Of a DNA stretch of 64,000 bases, positions 47,941 through 56,424 are shown one piece after another. The translations under genes and the position numbers were made by a program. Source of the DNA: Rhodopirellula baltica. Lineage in GTDB: Bacteria; Planctomycetota; Planctomycetia; Pirellulales; Pirellulaceae. How positions within the stretch are numbered: the first letter of the stretch is position 1; every line of letters starts with the position of its first letter. The DNA is taken from the NCBI GenBank assembly GCA_002901265.1, contig PPHI01000046.1, forward strand, positions 1 through 64,000, read 5' to 3'. Under the pieces are notes generated by a model that searched no databases, was not told the origin of the DNA, and saw only the letters and a program-made list of their open reading frames with translations.

Positions 47941-48162
47941 ATGTCACGCGAGAACAAACGCAACCAAATGCGAAAGTTCAACCAACGTAAAGGTGAGTTC
48001 CAAGAGCCAGGGAGCTGGGGCGAGCACGATCGCTACCGTGATCGCGATTACCCTCGGCAGAAAAACTGGTCATCGTTTTGCCAGCAAGACGACGACGACC
48101 AAGGCAGCTCCTCTTGGGACTTCAAGGAGTCAGGAGACGAGAACGAAGAACAGGCCGCGTGA
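47941..48162 (+). CDS. Small hydrophilic protein, function unknown
   Basis: This 73-residue protein has AGGGATAAA before the ATG. The first 30 residues are basic (ENKRNQMRKFNQRKGEF), with the C-terminal half acidic (QQDDDDQGSSSWDFKESGDE) and no membrane or signal segment. The base composition and frame look coding. It is encoded divergently from the amidoligase cluster (292 nt from the C39 gene) and converges on the M42-like gene. Could be unrelated, or a partner or substrate of the ligases; this is speculative. Confidence 0.62.
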   Translation: MSRENKRNQMRKFNQRKGEFQEPGSWGEHDRYRDRDYPRQKNWSSFCQQDDDDQGSSSWDFKESGDENEEQAA

Positions 48163-48182
48163 CCTTTAGAATATGCGACTGC

Positions 48183-48211
48183 GATGGCCACGTTGAGATG
48201 ACGTGACCATC
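48183..48211. other. Imperfect inverted repeat between convergent genes
   Basis: GATGGCCACGT and ACGTGACCATC form an 11-bp stem with one mismatch, in the gap between the small plus-strand gene and the peptidase. No U-tract, so termination is only possible. Confidence 0.3.
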
Positions 48212-48234
48212 GTGGTCGAGCTAGCCGCCGATCA

Positions 48235-49266
48235 CTAGTCGATCAGCAGTCGATTCAACAGCGACATCATCGCTTCGACTGCTGTTCGGTTGGCGGTTTC
48301 CGATTGGGTGTGATACGCCGTCGTGGGCAACTGGATGGTGGTGCCTTGCACCGTCTCACGCAACGCGCTGATCAATCGCCCAAGCTCTGTCCGGCCTAGA
48401 CTTTGCGGCTTCTCACGAGTCTTGTTGATCGCTTCGATGTATTCATCCTTGAAGCAATAACGAATCGACATCTCATCGCAAACGACAGCGATTTGCTTCG
48501 TCAGTTTTCGATTGAACTCGCCGTTGGCATCTTTCCAACGCAAGACCACATCCTGTTTCCCGACTTCCTTCATGTCAGGAAAGGGGCTGGTGTCGAGCAC
48601 AATCAGTCGGTCGGTGGATTGATCATGTCGTTGAAACCACTCTGCAAGGTATCGCCAACTACGGCCACCTTCTTCGCCAGCGGTAAAGAACGCGGTGCCT
48701 TGATAGCCCTGACGAAACAGATCGATCGCCATCGCAACGCTAACGACGTTATCCAGCTGAGCCGAAATGGTTTGCTCGGTAACTTGCAAACGGTCAACAA
48801 ACGAGATCGGAGTTCCCGGCTGCAAAAACTCCAAACCGTCGAGCTTAAAAATTAGGTTCCGACGGCGGGTACAGATCGAAGCATCGAGAATTTCGGCTTG
48901 TCCCAGATAGACGCCTGAACGCGGTGAGTGCGCTTCGACTCGCGATCCACGGAAACGACCTGCGATCGTGTCCATGAACTGTTCGGAAATCGAATCGCCA
49001 TTGAGCTCCCCTCGGTTTCCCGCAATGAAAGCCGCATACTGGAATTCATTGGGTCCCGTACACAACAACCCGTTGCGATCGACGTGGGCGGAAACATACC
49101 CGCGCGTTGGATTTTTACCGGTCGCAACCAACAGCCCGAGGTACTGGGTGACTTCGATCGACAAATCTTCAAGTTCGCGTCGGATGATCTGAAAGAACAG
49201 ATCCTCTAAACCGACCACAGCCGGTTCACGAACCAATTGACGCAGTAGCGAATAAAAATCTTGCAA
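48235..49266 (-). CDS. M42/M20-type metallopeptidase-like protein
   Basis: This 343-residue protein has metal-binding residues of the M42/M20/M28 clan in order: SAHVDRNG (His), QLDNVVSVAMAI (Asp), TAGEEGGRSW (Glu-Glu), VLDTSPFPD (Asp) and TAYHTQSETA (His). Probable aminopeptidase or deacylase. The start is TTG at 49266, the first in-frame start, and lies 35 nt after mgtE on the same strand; AAAAGGG is about 11 nt upstream. It is near the amidoligase cluster but separated by the small plus-strand gene. Confidence 0.88.
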   Translation of the reverse strand: MQDFYSLLRQLVREPAVVGLEDLFFQIIRRELEDLSIEVTQYLGLLVATGKNPTRGYVSAHVDRNGLLCTGPNEFQYAAFIAGNRGELNGDSISEQFMDTIAGRFRGSRVEAHSPRSGVYLGQAEILDASICTRRRNLIFKLDGLEFLQPGTPISFVDRLQVTEQTISAQLDNVVSVAMAIDLFRQGYQGTAFFTAGEEGGRSWRYLAEWFQRHDQSTDRLIVLDTSPFPDMKEVGKQDVVLRWKDANGEFNRKLTKQIAVVCDEMSIRYCFKDEYIEAINKTREKPQSLGRTELGRLISALRETVQGTTIQLPTTAYHTQSETANRTAVEAMMSLLNRLLID

Positions 49267-49301
49267 AACTCGGCACCCTTTTCCAGTCCGTCGCGTTCAT
49301 G

Positions 49302-50684
49302 CTAAACCAAGCGAGCAAGGAACATCGTAGCCAGTCCGAGCACCAGGAAAAACCCACACATGTCCGTGACGGTTGTCAGCAGCGGCCCACTTGCGACGGC
49401 CGGGTCAAAACCGAACCGCTTGAGCAGCAACGGAACCACGCCACCAATCGACACCGCGACCAAGGTGTTGATGCATAAAGCGATCCCCACGACGGCACCA
49501 AGGTAAGGATTCCCGTCAAAGACGATCGCAACAATACCGACCAGGGCCCCCAAGACGCTGCCATTGATCAGCCCCACAACGACCTCCTTCCACCACACCC
49601 GGAAAAACTCGTTCGGGCGAATAATCCCAAGCGACAGTTCCCGCATGCTGACCGCGACAGCTTGGTTTCCGCTGCAGCCGCTCATGTCGCTGATGATGGG
49701 CAAAAACACAGCGAGTGCGATCACGCTTTCGAGTGTCTCTTGGAAGTAGGCGATGACCGCCGCGGCACCAAGGTTTAACACGATGTTGATGCTCAGCCAA
49801 CTTAATCGGCGGCGTGAACGCAGCCAGACCGGCATGGTTCGCAGTTCCTCACCGCCGACGATCCCCTGGCTCTTCAAGTAGTCGTTTTCTGCCGCGCGGA
49901 CCTCTTCGTACTGGACCGCTTCACGATGCAAGACGCCTTTGAGAACGCCTTGCTCATCAACCACGGGAACGCCCAAGTAGACGTGGCTCTCGAAGAATTC
50001 AGCCAGTTCCTCTAGCGTCGCCGTCGTCAAAACGGACAGTGGATTGGCGATCATGATCTCGCCAAGCTTTCGGTTTCGCTTGACAAACAAAAGGTTTTGC
50101 ATCGGCAACACCCCGACCAACTTGCCTTCGTCATCGCAGACATAGGCATAGCGCACATCCAAATCGCTGTAGTGCTCGGCGCCACGATTGATTTCTTCAA
50201 TGGCCTCGGCAACCGTCATTTCGCTTCGAAACCGAAGCATTTCGACGACCATCATCCCGCCGGCAACGTTATCCGAATAGGCAGTCAGCTCGCGGACACT
50301 ATCCGCGTCCTGCTGTGGCAATTCCTGCAGAATCGCCTCGGCATCTTTCTCGGGCAAGTCACCGATCAAGTCTGCCTGTTCATCGATCGGTAACTCTTGC
50401 AGAATCGACGCAGCGGCAGGCGTCTCCAGAAGCGAGATCATCCGCGCCGCTTCGCTTTCGTTGAGGTGCCCGATCAGCTCGGCGGCGTCCTCCGCGGGGA
50501 GTCGCTGCAGTACGTTGGCCTCGGCTTCGTCTTCCATGTGGGAAAAGACGAACGCTTGCTCGGCAACTGTCATCGTATTGAGCAGTGCCGAGAGTTCTTC
50601 CACGGTTCCGTCTTCGGCGACGCGCACCACCTCTTCCCAAGGCCGTTTGACGTCCGCGCTGGATTCGATGGTGGTGTCATTCAT
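49302..50684 (-). CDS. mgtE: Magnesium transporter MgtE
   Basis: In this 460-residue protein, the N-terminal helical superhelix (ELPIDEQADLIGDLPEKD) and two CBS domains (LGEIMIANPLSVLTT, YLGVPVVDEQGVLKGVL) are followed by five membrane helices with LPIISDMSGCSGNQ. MgtE is a Mg2+-gated inner-membrane channel for Mg2+. The next gene downstream (M42-like) is 35 nt away and may be co-transcribed. No M-box-like leader was recognised. Confidence 0.95.
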   Translation of the reverse strand: MNDTTIESSADVKRPWEEVVRVAEDGTVEELSALLNTMTVAEQAFVFSHMEDEAEANVLQRLPAEDAAELIGHLNESEAARMISLLETPAAASILQELPIDEQADLIGDLPEKDAEAILQELPQQDADSVRELTAYSDNVAGGMMVVEMLRFRSEMTVAEAIEEINRGAEHYSDLDVRYAYVCDDEGKLVGVLPMQNLLFVKRNRKLGEIMIANPLSVLTTATLEELAEFFESHVYLGVPVVDEQGVLKGVLHREAVQYEEVRAAENDYLKSQGIVGGEELRTMPVWLRSRRRLSWLSINIVLNLGAAAVIAYFQETLESVIALAVFLPIISDMSGCSGNQAVAVSMRELSLGIIRPNEFFRVWWKEVVVGLINGSVLGALVGIVAIVFDGNPYLGAVVGIALCINTLVAVSIGGVVPLLLKRFGFDPAVASGPLLTTVTDMCGFFLVLGLATMFLARLV

Positions 50685-50730
50685 GGTGCAAATCTCGGTC
50701 AGCAGTGAATCCCCAAGCCAGTGAGGCCCA

Positions 50731-50769
50731 AAAACAAAATCAGCCGACTTCGAGAAATCAAAGCCGGCT
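50731..50769 (-). terminator. Intrinsic terminator of the small minus-strand gene at 50844
   Basis: On the minus strand, AGCCGGCTT, a loop TGATTTCTCG, then AAGTCGGCT (9-bp stem with one G-U pair) is followed by GATTTTGTTTTT. It lies about 75 nt beyond the stop at 50844 and upstream of mgtE. Confidence 0.7.
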
Positions 50770-50843
50770 ATTCGGTGGCTTGGAAGCGATGGAAAGAGTT
50801 TTGGTCGTCTGGAAAAAACGTTACCGCGTTCCCAGGCACATTC

Positions 50844-51245
50844 CTAGGGCATTTTTCCGGTGTGGGTAATCGCCCCCCTTGAAGCCGGATGGCGAGGGTA
50901 TTTCTCCTCAATCGCATCCCCCGCACTGCGCAGTCGCACTGCTTGGTCCATTTCGCCGTTGGACTCGGCAAGACAGGCAAGCTGCCAGAACTCACTCGCT
51001 TTACGGGCGTCGTCTTCTAAAGCCTGCAGCCATTTGGCCGCATCTCGCCATTGCTCCGCCTCTTGCCCCCGCGTCGCACTCGCGGCCAGCATCGCTTGGC
51101 GGCTTCGAATCCCTTTCAAATTTAGCTTGAGAGGACCAAATTCGGTCTCCCAATCGCAACCCGTCCAATTGCCGTTCACATCCGTCTGCGCCACTGAAGG
51201 CTGGCTACAAGTGGAGACAGGTGCGAGCGCAAATTTGGGGTTCAT
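50844..51245 (-). CDS. Hypothetical protein, helical
   Basis: The protein is 133 residues from the ATG at 51245; the frame reaches back to 51332 but has no clear start there. A Trp-containing segment (GNWTGCDWETEFGPL) precedes a helical region resembling a tetratricopeptide-like hairpin (AKWLQALEDDARKASEFWQL, AESNGEMDQAVRLRSAGD). No signal peptide or known family. Followed by an intrinsic terminator. Confidence 0.6.
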   Translation of the reverse strand: MNPKFALAPVSTCSQPSVAQTDVNGNWTGCDWETEFGPLKLNLKGIRSRQAMLAASATRGQEAEQWRDAAKWLQALEDDARKASEFWQLACLAESNGEMDQAVRLRSAGDAIEEKYPRHPASRGAITHTGKMP

Positions 51246-51460
51246 AAACAGGAGAAACCGCATGGGAAACGGTGACATAAAAGTTAAACTTGAACGCGAC
51301 AGGAAAGGTCGACTGAAAGTTGTGTAATGCAAACTCCATACCCAAGATCACAATCGGCTCTCGAAAGGCTGACAAAACCCGTTCGGGTCTCAACCGGGGC
51401 TGCAGCTAAACGGTCAAGTAATCGCCTGTCCGTTGGACGACGTCGCGGCACAGCATTCGA

Positions 51461-53179
51461 ATGATTCAAAAATTCGTTTTCCCAGGGTCGCTCCTGCTGA
51501 CCATCCTCTATTCATTCAGTTCGCTTTGGATAGGACTGGATCGAATCGAGCGAGTCAAGGACTTAGAAAGTCAACTCGAACACAGTCGCGAGTTTCGTCG
51601 GTCAATCAACCGGTTTCAACTTTCGTTGCTTGAAGCGTCAGCACAGGCGTGGCGGTACTACGTTTCGAATGTTGACTCACACCGTCTGGTCGCTTTGGAT
51701 CGTATCGAGAGGACACGGCAACTCGCGTTGGAAATGACCGTCGCGGGAAATGCCGCCGCGATTCAAAAATCGCTACCGTTTGACAACGACGATGTCGCCG
51801 AGGCGATTGACGAAGTGCAATCGATCGTGACTGATCCACGAATGATACTCCCAGAATCATCGGACGAACCGCCGATCTCGTCACTGCAACAACTGCAAGC
51901 CCAGCTCCAATCATTGATCGGCGAAGTCGATCGCTTTAACGCGCAATCGCTTGTGTCGCTCAACCAAGATCGACAGATGATCCGATCGCTTTTGGTCTAT
52001 GGGCAACTTGTGACACTCGGGCTGCTAGCCCTGATTTATCTCTCACGGCGTGCGGAAAAGTCGTTGCGTAGTGAGGCGGATCGTCATGAACGTCGCTATG
52101 CCACGCTCCTGTCAGAGTTGCCGGACGCGATTCACGTCCAAGACGAGTCTGGTCGAGTGCTGTTTTGGAACGCCGGTGCTGAGCGTTTATTCGGTTATAC
52201 CGCTAATGAAATACTCGGTCAGAACGCCGACGAAGTGCTCGGCGTGACATCCGGTGAAACCTGCCACGTCTCGCAGCATGCCAACACGCCCGGCAACGAT
52301 GCCAGCTGGAACGGAGAACTCCGAGTCCAAGACGCTGACGGAAATCAGTTGCTGATTGAACGACACCTGACGCGAATCATGGCGGGCAATCGCTGCGAAG
52401 GAGTCGTCGTATTGGACCTCGACCGTGAGCAACAAAACCAGACTCAGTTGGTCGACCGCCGACGTCAACGCCTAGAATCGCTGGGAACCCTATCAAGCGG
52501 CATCGCGCACGACTTGAACAATCTGTTGACGCCGATTTTGATGAGCAGCCAGATGCTGCAACGCGAAGACCCAAAAATCAACCGCGGCGCGTTGCTGGAA
52601 ACCATTCAGCAAGCCGCGACGCGTGGTGCCGGTCTGATCGCGCAATTGCTAACGTTTGCCCGCGGCGGTGAAGGTACACCCGTCGACCTGGATATCGCTC
52701 CTGTCCTAAAAGATATGGCAACGATTTTGCAGCGAACACTGAAGAGCAACATTCGGTTGGAAATGTCAGTTCCAGACGCGCTGCCGCTGATCCGTGCCGA
52801 CGAAACCGAAATCGGCCAACTGGTGATGAACTTGGCAATCAACGCGCGTGACGCGATGCCAGAAGGCGGAACACTGACGTTGCGTGCCGCACCCATTCAC
52901 CTTGACGAGGAACGACTGTTTTCCTTTACCCAACTTTCCCCCGGCGATTACGTCAAACTCGAAATTGCCGATTCGGGCTGTGGCATCCCGGTTGACCTTC
53001 GCGATCGAATCTTCGAACCATTTTTCTCAACCAAACCGCGCGGCCAAGGCACCGGACTCGGCCTATCAACCTCGCTTGGTATCATCAAAAGCCATCGCGG
53101 TGCCGTCGAAGTCCAATCCGAAATCGGCGAAGGAACAACCCTTGCGGTTTTCCTGCCTACCAACACCCCAAACAACTGA
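51461..53179 (+). CDS. Membrane sensor histidine kinase with PAS domain
   Basis: In this 572-residue protein, a membrane helix at the N-terminus (VFPGSLLLTILYSFSSLWIG) and another near residue 180 (YGQLVTLGLLALIYL) bracket a periplasmic helical sensor. A PAS domain (LLSELPDAIHVQDESG) follows, then a kinase core with SSGIAHDLNNLLTP (phospho-His), NLAINARDAMPEGG and DSGCGIP. It is adjacent to the NtrC-type regulator, with 11 nt between them, forming a two-component pair. Confidence 0.94.
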   Translation: MIQKFVFPGSLLLTILYSFSSLWIGLDRIERVKDLESQLEHSREFRRSINRFQLSLLEASAQAWRYYVSNVDSHRLVALDRIERTRQLALEMTVAGNAAAIQKSLPFDNDDVAEAIDEVQSIVTDPRMILPESSDEPPISSLQQLQAQLQSLIGEVDRFNAQSLVSLNQDRQMIRSLLVYGQLVTLGLLALIYLSRRAEKSLRSEADRHERRYATLLSELPDAIHVQDESGRVLFWNAGAERLFGYTANEILGQNADEVLGVTSGETCHVSQHANTPGNDASWNGELRVQDADGNQLLIERHLTRIMAGNRCEGVVVLDLDREQQNQTQLVDRRRQRLESLGTLSSGIAHDLNNLLTPILMSSQMLQREDPKINRGALLETIQQAATRGAGLIAQLLTFARGGEGTPVDLDIAPVLKDMATILQRTLKSNIRLEMSVPDALPLIRADETEIGQLVMNLAINARDAMPEGGTLTLRAAPIHLDEERLFSFTQLSPGDYVKLEIADSGCGIPVDLRDRIFEPFFSTKPRGQGTGLGLSTSLGIIKSHRGAVEVQSEIGEGTTLAVFLPTNTPNN

Positions 53180-53190
53180 CCGTCAACTCC

Positions 53191-54633
53191 GTGAACGTTC
53201 CGACTCTGCTTGTTATTGACGACGATCCGCTGATCTTGCAGTGCATGCAATTGTGCTTGCCCGAACCGGAGTACCGCGTCATCACCGCCAACAACGCTCG
53301 CGAAGGTATCGATCTGTTTAGAACCTCGCACCCAGACGCGGTGCTATGCGACATTCAATTGCCGGACCGCTCCGGTTTGGCAGTTGCAAGCGAGCTGCAT
53401 GAAATCGATCGACGCACCCCGGTCATTTTGGTCACCGGACACGGAACTGCCGAGACGGCAATCACCGCGATGAGCAATGGCGCGTTCGACTACGTCACCA
53501 AACCTTTTCAACCCGATGACATTTTGCCCTTGATCGATTCGGCGCTCGAAACCGGGCGTATGGCGAAGCGTCCCGCGATTCTGCCAGGTGATTTGGTCGG
53601 CAAAACACGCACTCAAGATGGCGCCGGAGATTCGATCCTCGGAAAGTGTGGATCGATGGTCGAAGTGTTTCGCTCGATCGGACGGGTGGCGTCTCGTGAC
53701 GTAACGGTTTTGATTCTGGGTGAAACCGGTACAGGAAAAGAGGTTGTCGCACGGGCGATTTACCAACACAGCGCACGGCACCACCAGATCTTTCATGCGA
53801 TCAACTGCGCGGCGATTCCAGAGAACTTGCTGGAAAGCGAATTGTTCGGACACGAAAAAGGTGCATTCACTGGCGCCGATCAACGGCGCATCGGCAAGTT
53901 CGAGGTCTGCGACAAGGGCACGCTGTTCTTGGACGAAATCGGTGACATGTCACCGGTCATGCAAACCAAACTCCTTCGTGTCCTGCAAGAGAAGGAGTTC
54001 GAGCGAGTTGGCGGGTCCCATCCGATCAAAACCGACGTGCGTATTATCGCAGCAACGAACAGGAACCTGCATGCCGCTATCGCCGAAGGCAGTTTCCGCA
54101 GCGACCTTTACTATCGGTTGAATGAGTTCACGATTAACCTGCCTGCGCTACGTGACCGCGGCGATGACTTACCCCTGATGGTCGAGCACTTTTTCCGTAG
54201 CTTTGCCCGCCAGTTGGAAAAAGATTACCTGTCGATCGCACCGGAAACGATGCAATTGCTTGTCGACTACGACTGGCCCGGCAATGTCCGTGAACTGCAA
54301 GGCGCGATTAAGCAAACCTTGCTGAAAGCGAGCGGCCCAGTCATCGTGCCTTCTTTCTTGCCAGCGACGTTACAGCCAGGCGATCGGCGAACCGACAAAC
54401 CGCTTGCACCATTCACGGAGTCCTGGCGAGAAGGCGTGGTGGCCGAAATCGAAAGCAAGATACAAGCGGGCTCACACTCGATCAGCAACGAAATCCACGA
54501 TGAGATTGACCGTCTGCTTGTGACCTGCGTGCTCAAGGCATGTGGCGGTAACCTGAGCGAAACGAGCCTGCGTCTTGGAATCAGCCGACCGACGCTAAGA
54601 ACACGAATGCGTCAGCTGGGAATGACGAGCTAG
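53191..54633 (+). CDS. NtrC-family sigma-54-dependent response regulator
   Basis: In this 480-residue protein, the receiver domain carries VLCDIQLPDRSG (phospho-Asp) and TKPFQPDD (Lys). The AAA+ domain has GETGTGKEVV (Walker A), GAFTGADQRRIGKF (sigma-54 contact loop) and FLDEIGDM. The C-terminal Fis-type HTH reads LSETSLRLGISRPTLRTRM. It activates sigma-54 promoters when phosphorylated, presumably by the upstream kinase. The start is GTG 53191. It ends 4 nt from the convergent Cys-rich gene. Confidence 0.95.
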   Translation: MNVPTLLVIDDDPLILQCMQLCLPEPEYRVITANNAREGIDLFRTSHPDAVLCDIQLPDRSGLAVASELHEIDRRTPVILVTGHGTAETAITAMSNGAFDYVTKPFQPDDILPLIDSALETGRMAKRPAILPGDLVGKTRTQDGAGDSILGKCGSMVEVFRSIGRVASRDVTVLILGETGTGKEVVARAIYQHSARHHQIFHAINCAAIPENLLESELFGHEKGAFTGADQRRIGKFEVCDKGTLFLDEIGDMSPVMQTKLLRVLQEKEFERVGGSHPIKTDVRIIAATNRNLHAAIAEGSFRSDLYYRLNEFTINLPALRDRGDDLPLMVEHFFRSFARQLEKDYLSIAPETMQLLVDYDWPGNVRELQGAIKQTLLKASGPVIVPSFLPATLQPGDRRTDKPLAPFTESWREGVVAEIESKIQAGSHSISNEIHDEIDRLLVTCVLKACGGNLSETSLRLGISRPTLRTRMRQLGMTS

Positions 54634-54637
54634 CGTT

Positions 54638-56125
54638 CTAGAAACAAACCGCTCGGTCACCCGACTCCATGTGCTCCAGTCCTGATCGATCGGTCGCAAC
54701 CGCCACCGCTTGCGACCCACGCACCGATTGAATCAGCAAGTGACCGACGAGGCGTTCGCCGGTAAGGTACGAATGATAAACGGTCACGGAGGCACCAACA
54801 CGAAGCGGCTGCCCACTTCGCAAAGCCACTTTACCAGTTCGATGGTCAACGCCAACGACCAATGCTTGTGACTGTTTTGGGCTCACCGATTGCTGCTGAG
54901 TTGGTGATTCGGGCACAGATACCGCTTGCGGCTTGATCGGCAGAGCAACGGGCCGCGGACGCGGTGCCAACTTGGGTGCCTGCGGTTCGACTGCACTCGA
55001 CGCTGCGGCAGGTGCGTCATCGAGCGAGAACTCGACTTCGTTCTCGATAGCGGAGACGGGTGAAATCGTTACCGGGCGAATGGCCATCCCGCCAATCATC
55101 CGAACGGTGCCGACTTCCACACCTTTCGCTGCGGAGTCTGCGTTTGTTGTTGGCGTCTGGTTGACAGCGACGGCCGATGAGACACTCGGATTTGAAGTCT
55201 TTTGCTGAGCGGAATCCAGAATCATGGGCATCGGACGAAGCGACTGTGACGAGCTTTCTCGCGATTCGTCGGTCGACGCGGGATAGTGACTTGGCGAAAT
55301 CAGCTCGTCTTGATCCGAACTCGGATTCAGGACGTAGGTTTTTCCGTTACCGCCAAGAACAGTGGTTTCGGATTCGAGTTGCATCTCGACACCCGACCCT
55401 TCACCTTCAATCGCTTCCTCTTCGTCGTCGTCTTCTGTTTCACCCTGAATCGGTACAGGAACCTCTGGCAATTGCTCGGGCACGTCTTCTTCGATCGGCC
55501 CGGTCGCTCGGTTCGGGCAACACGCGCAAAGTGCCTTTTTCGCTGCATCACGAACTTCGGCGCTCGGTTCCAGCATACAGCCGCTGTCGTCACGCTCGTA
55601 AGCGATTTCGCTCAAGCGTTTCGTAACCGCCTCGCTGCAGCAAGAAGTCGATCCGCAAGACTTGCAGCACTCTCCGTTGGCAGTGTCCCCGATCGCTTCG
55701 ATTGCCGCCAAGCGAACATCTGGAGTGCAATCGTCCATCGCGGCGAGCAAGGCTTTGGTGATTTTGCCTTCCTTGTCATAGCAACCACAGCCCATGCTGG
55801 CCAAGAACTTGATCGCTTTGATCTTCTGCATCTTCAAATCTTCGGCTTGCTTAATTTCAGCAGCCGCTTTGATTGCAGGATTATCCGATTCCAAGTTCGC
55901 CGGGTCGCCGATTCGTTTTACCGGCGGCTTGCGTTCCAACCCGGGAAAATTTCCGTGACGGTTCACGGTGACATCACGGATCTTTTGGATCCCTTGGGGG
56001 ATGCCCATAAATCGCCAAATGGTTGGCGTTGGCGGTGCCGCAGCGGGGGCCTGTGCGTTCGAGATCGTTGCCGAGGATGCGAGCAGGGCAACCAGCGATA
56101 GCCGTTGGATCTGTTTTTTATTCAC
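54638..56125 (-). CDS. Exported Cys-rich HEAT-repeat protein
   Basis: The protein is about 495 residues from the GTG at 56125, the first start that gives a clean signal peptide (LSLVALLASSATISNAQ). Longer frames to 56257 are unlikely. Helical HEAT-like repeats (PDVRLAAIEAIGD) are interrupted by Cys clusters: CGCYDK, NGECCKSCGSTSCCSE and CACCPN. An acidic stretch and a long Ser/Pro/Gln-rich low-complexity region follow, and the C-terminal 85 residues look like a beta domain (KVALRSGQPLRVGASVTVYH). The Cys clusters may bind metals or form disulfides. Function unknown. Confidence 0.85.
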   Translation of the reverse strand: MNKKQIQRLSLVALLASSATISNAQAPAAAPPTPTIWRFMGIPQGIQKIRDVTVNRHGNFPGLERKPPVKRIGDPANLESDNPAIKAAAEIKQAEDLKMQKIKAIKFLASMGCGCYDKEGKITKALLAAMDDCTPDVRLAAIEAIGDTANGECCKSCGSTSCCSEAVTKRLSEIAYERDDSGCMLEPSAEVRDAAKKALCACCPNRATGPIEEDVPEQLPEVPVPIQGETEDDDEEEAIEGEGSGVEMQLESETTVLGGNGKTYVLNPSSDQDELISPSHYPASTDESRESSSQSLRPMPMILDSAQQKTSNPSVSSAVAVNQTPTTNADSAAKGVEVGTVRMIGGMAIRPVTISPVSAIENEVEFSLDDAPAAASSAVEPQAPKLAPRPRPVALPIKPQAVSVPESPTQQQSVSPKQSQALVVGVDHRTGKVALRSGQPLRVGASVTVYHSYLTGERLVGHLLIQSVRGSQAVAVATDRSGLEHMESGDRAVCF

Positions 56126-56424
56126 GGCGCATTCCGTTGCGTGATTTGCGTTAGTGCGAGGCAAAAGGGCCATCCAATGTTTGCCACCGCCGAATCGTTG
56201 GGTGTGTTGTACCCGTTCGGTAACATCGGCAATTGGAAAGGCGAAGTTCATGGGCAAACCCCCAAGACATCAACTTCCCCCCCGCTTTTTCGCCTGACTT
56301 GTCAAAAAATGCCGGTTGCTCCACCAAATCGGGTCAAGTAGCCGTGTCGCATTGCCCGATTTGTCCGTCTCCACCGGCCCGTTGCGAAACATGCAGTTTC
56401 ACGCTTTGTGGCGCTACACCGCAT

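Noticed and set aside
56258-56424. CRISPR- or repeat-like features near the giant gene's 3' end
   Set aside because: No periodic repeats were seen; only short palindromic bases.
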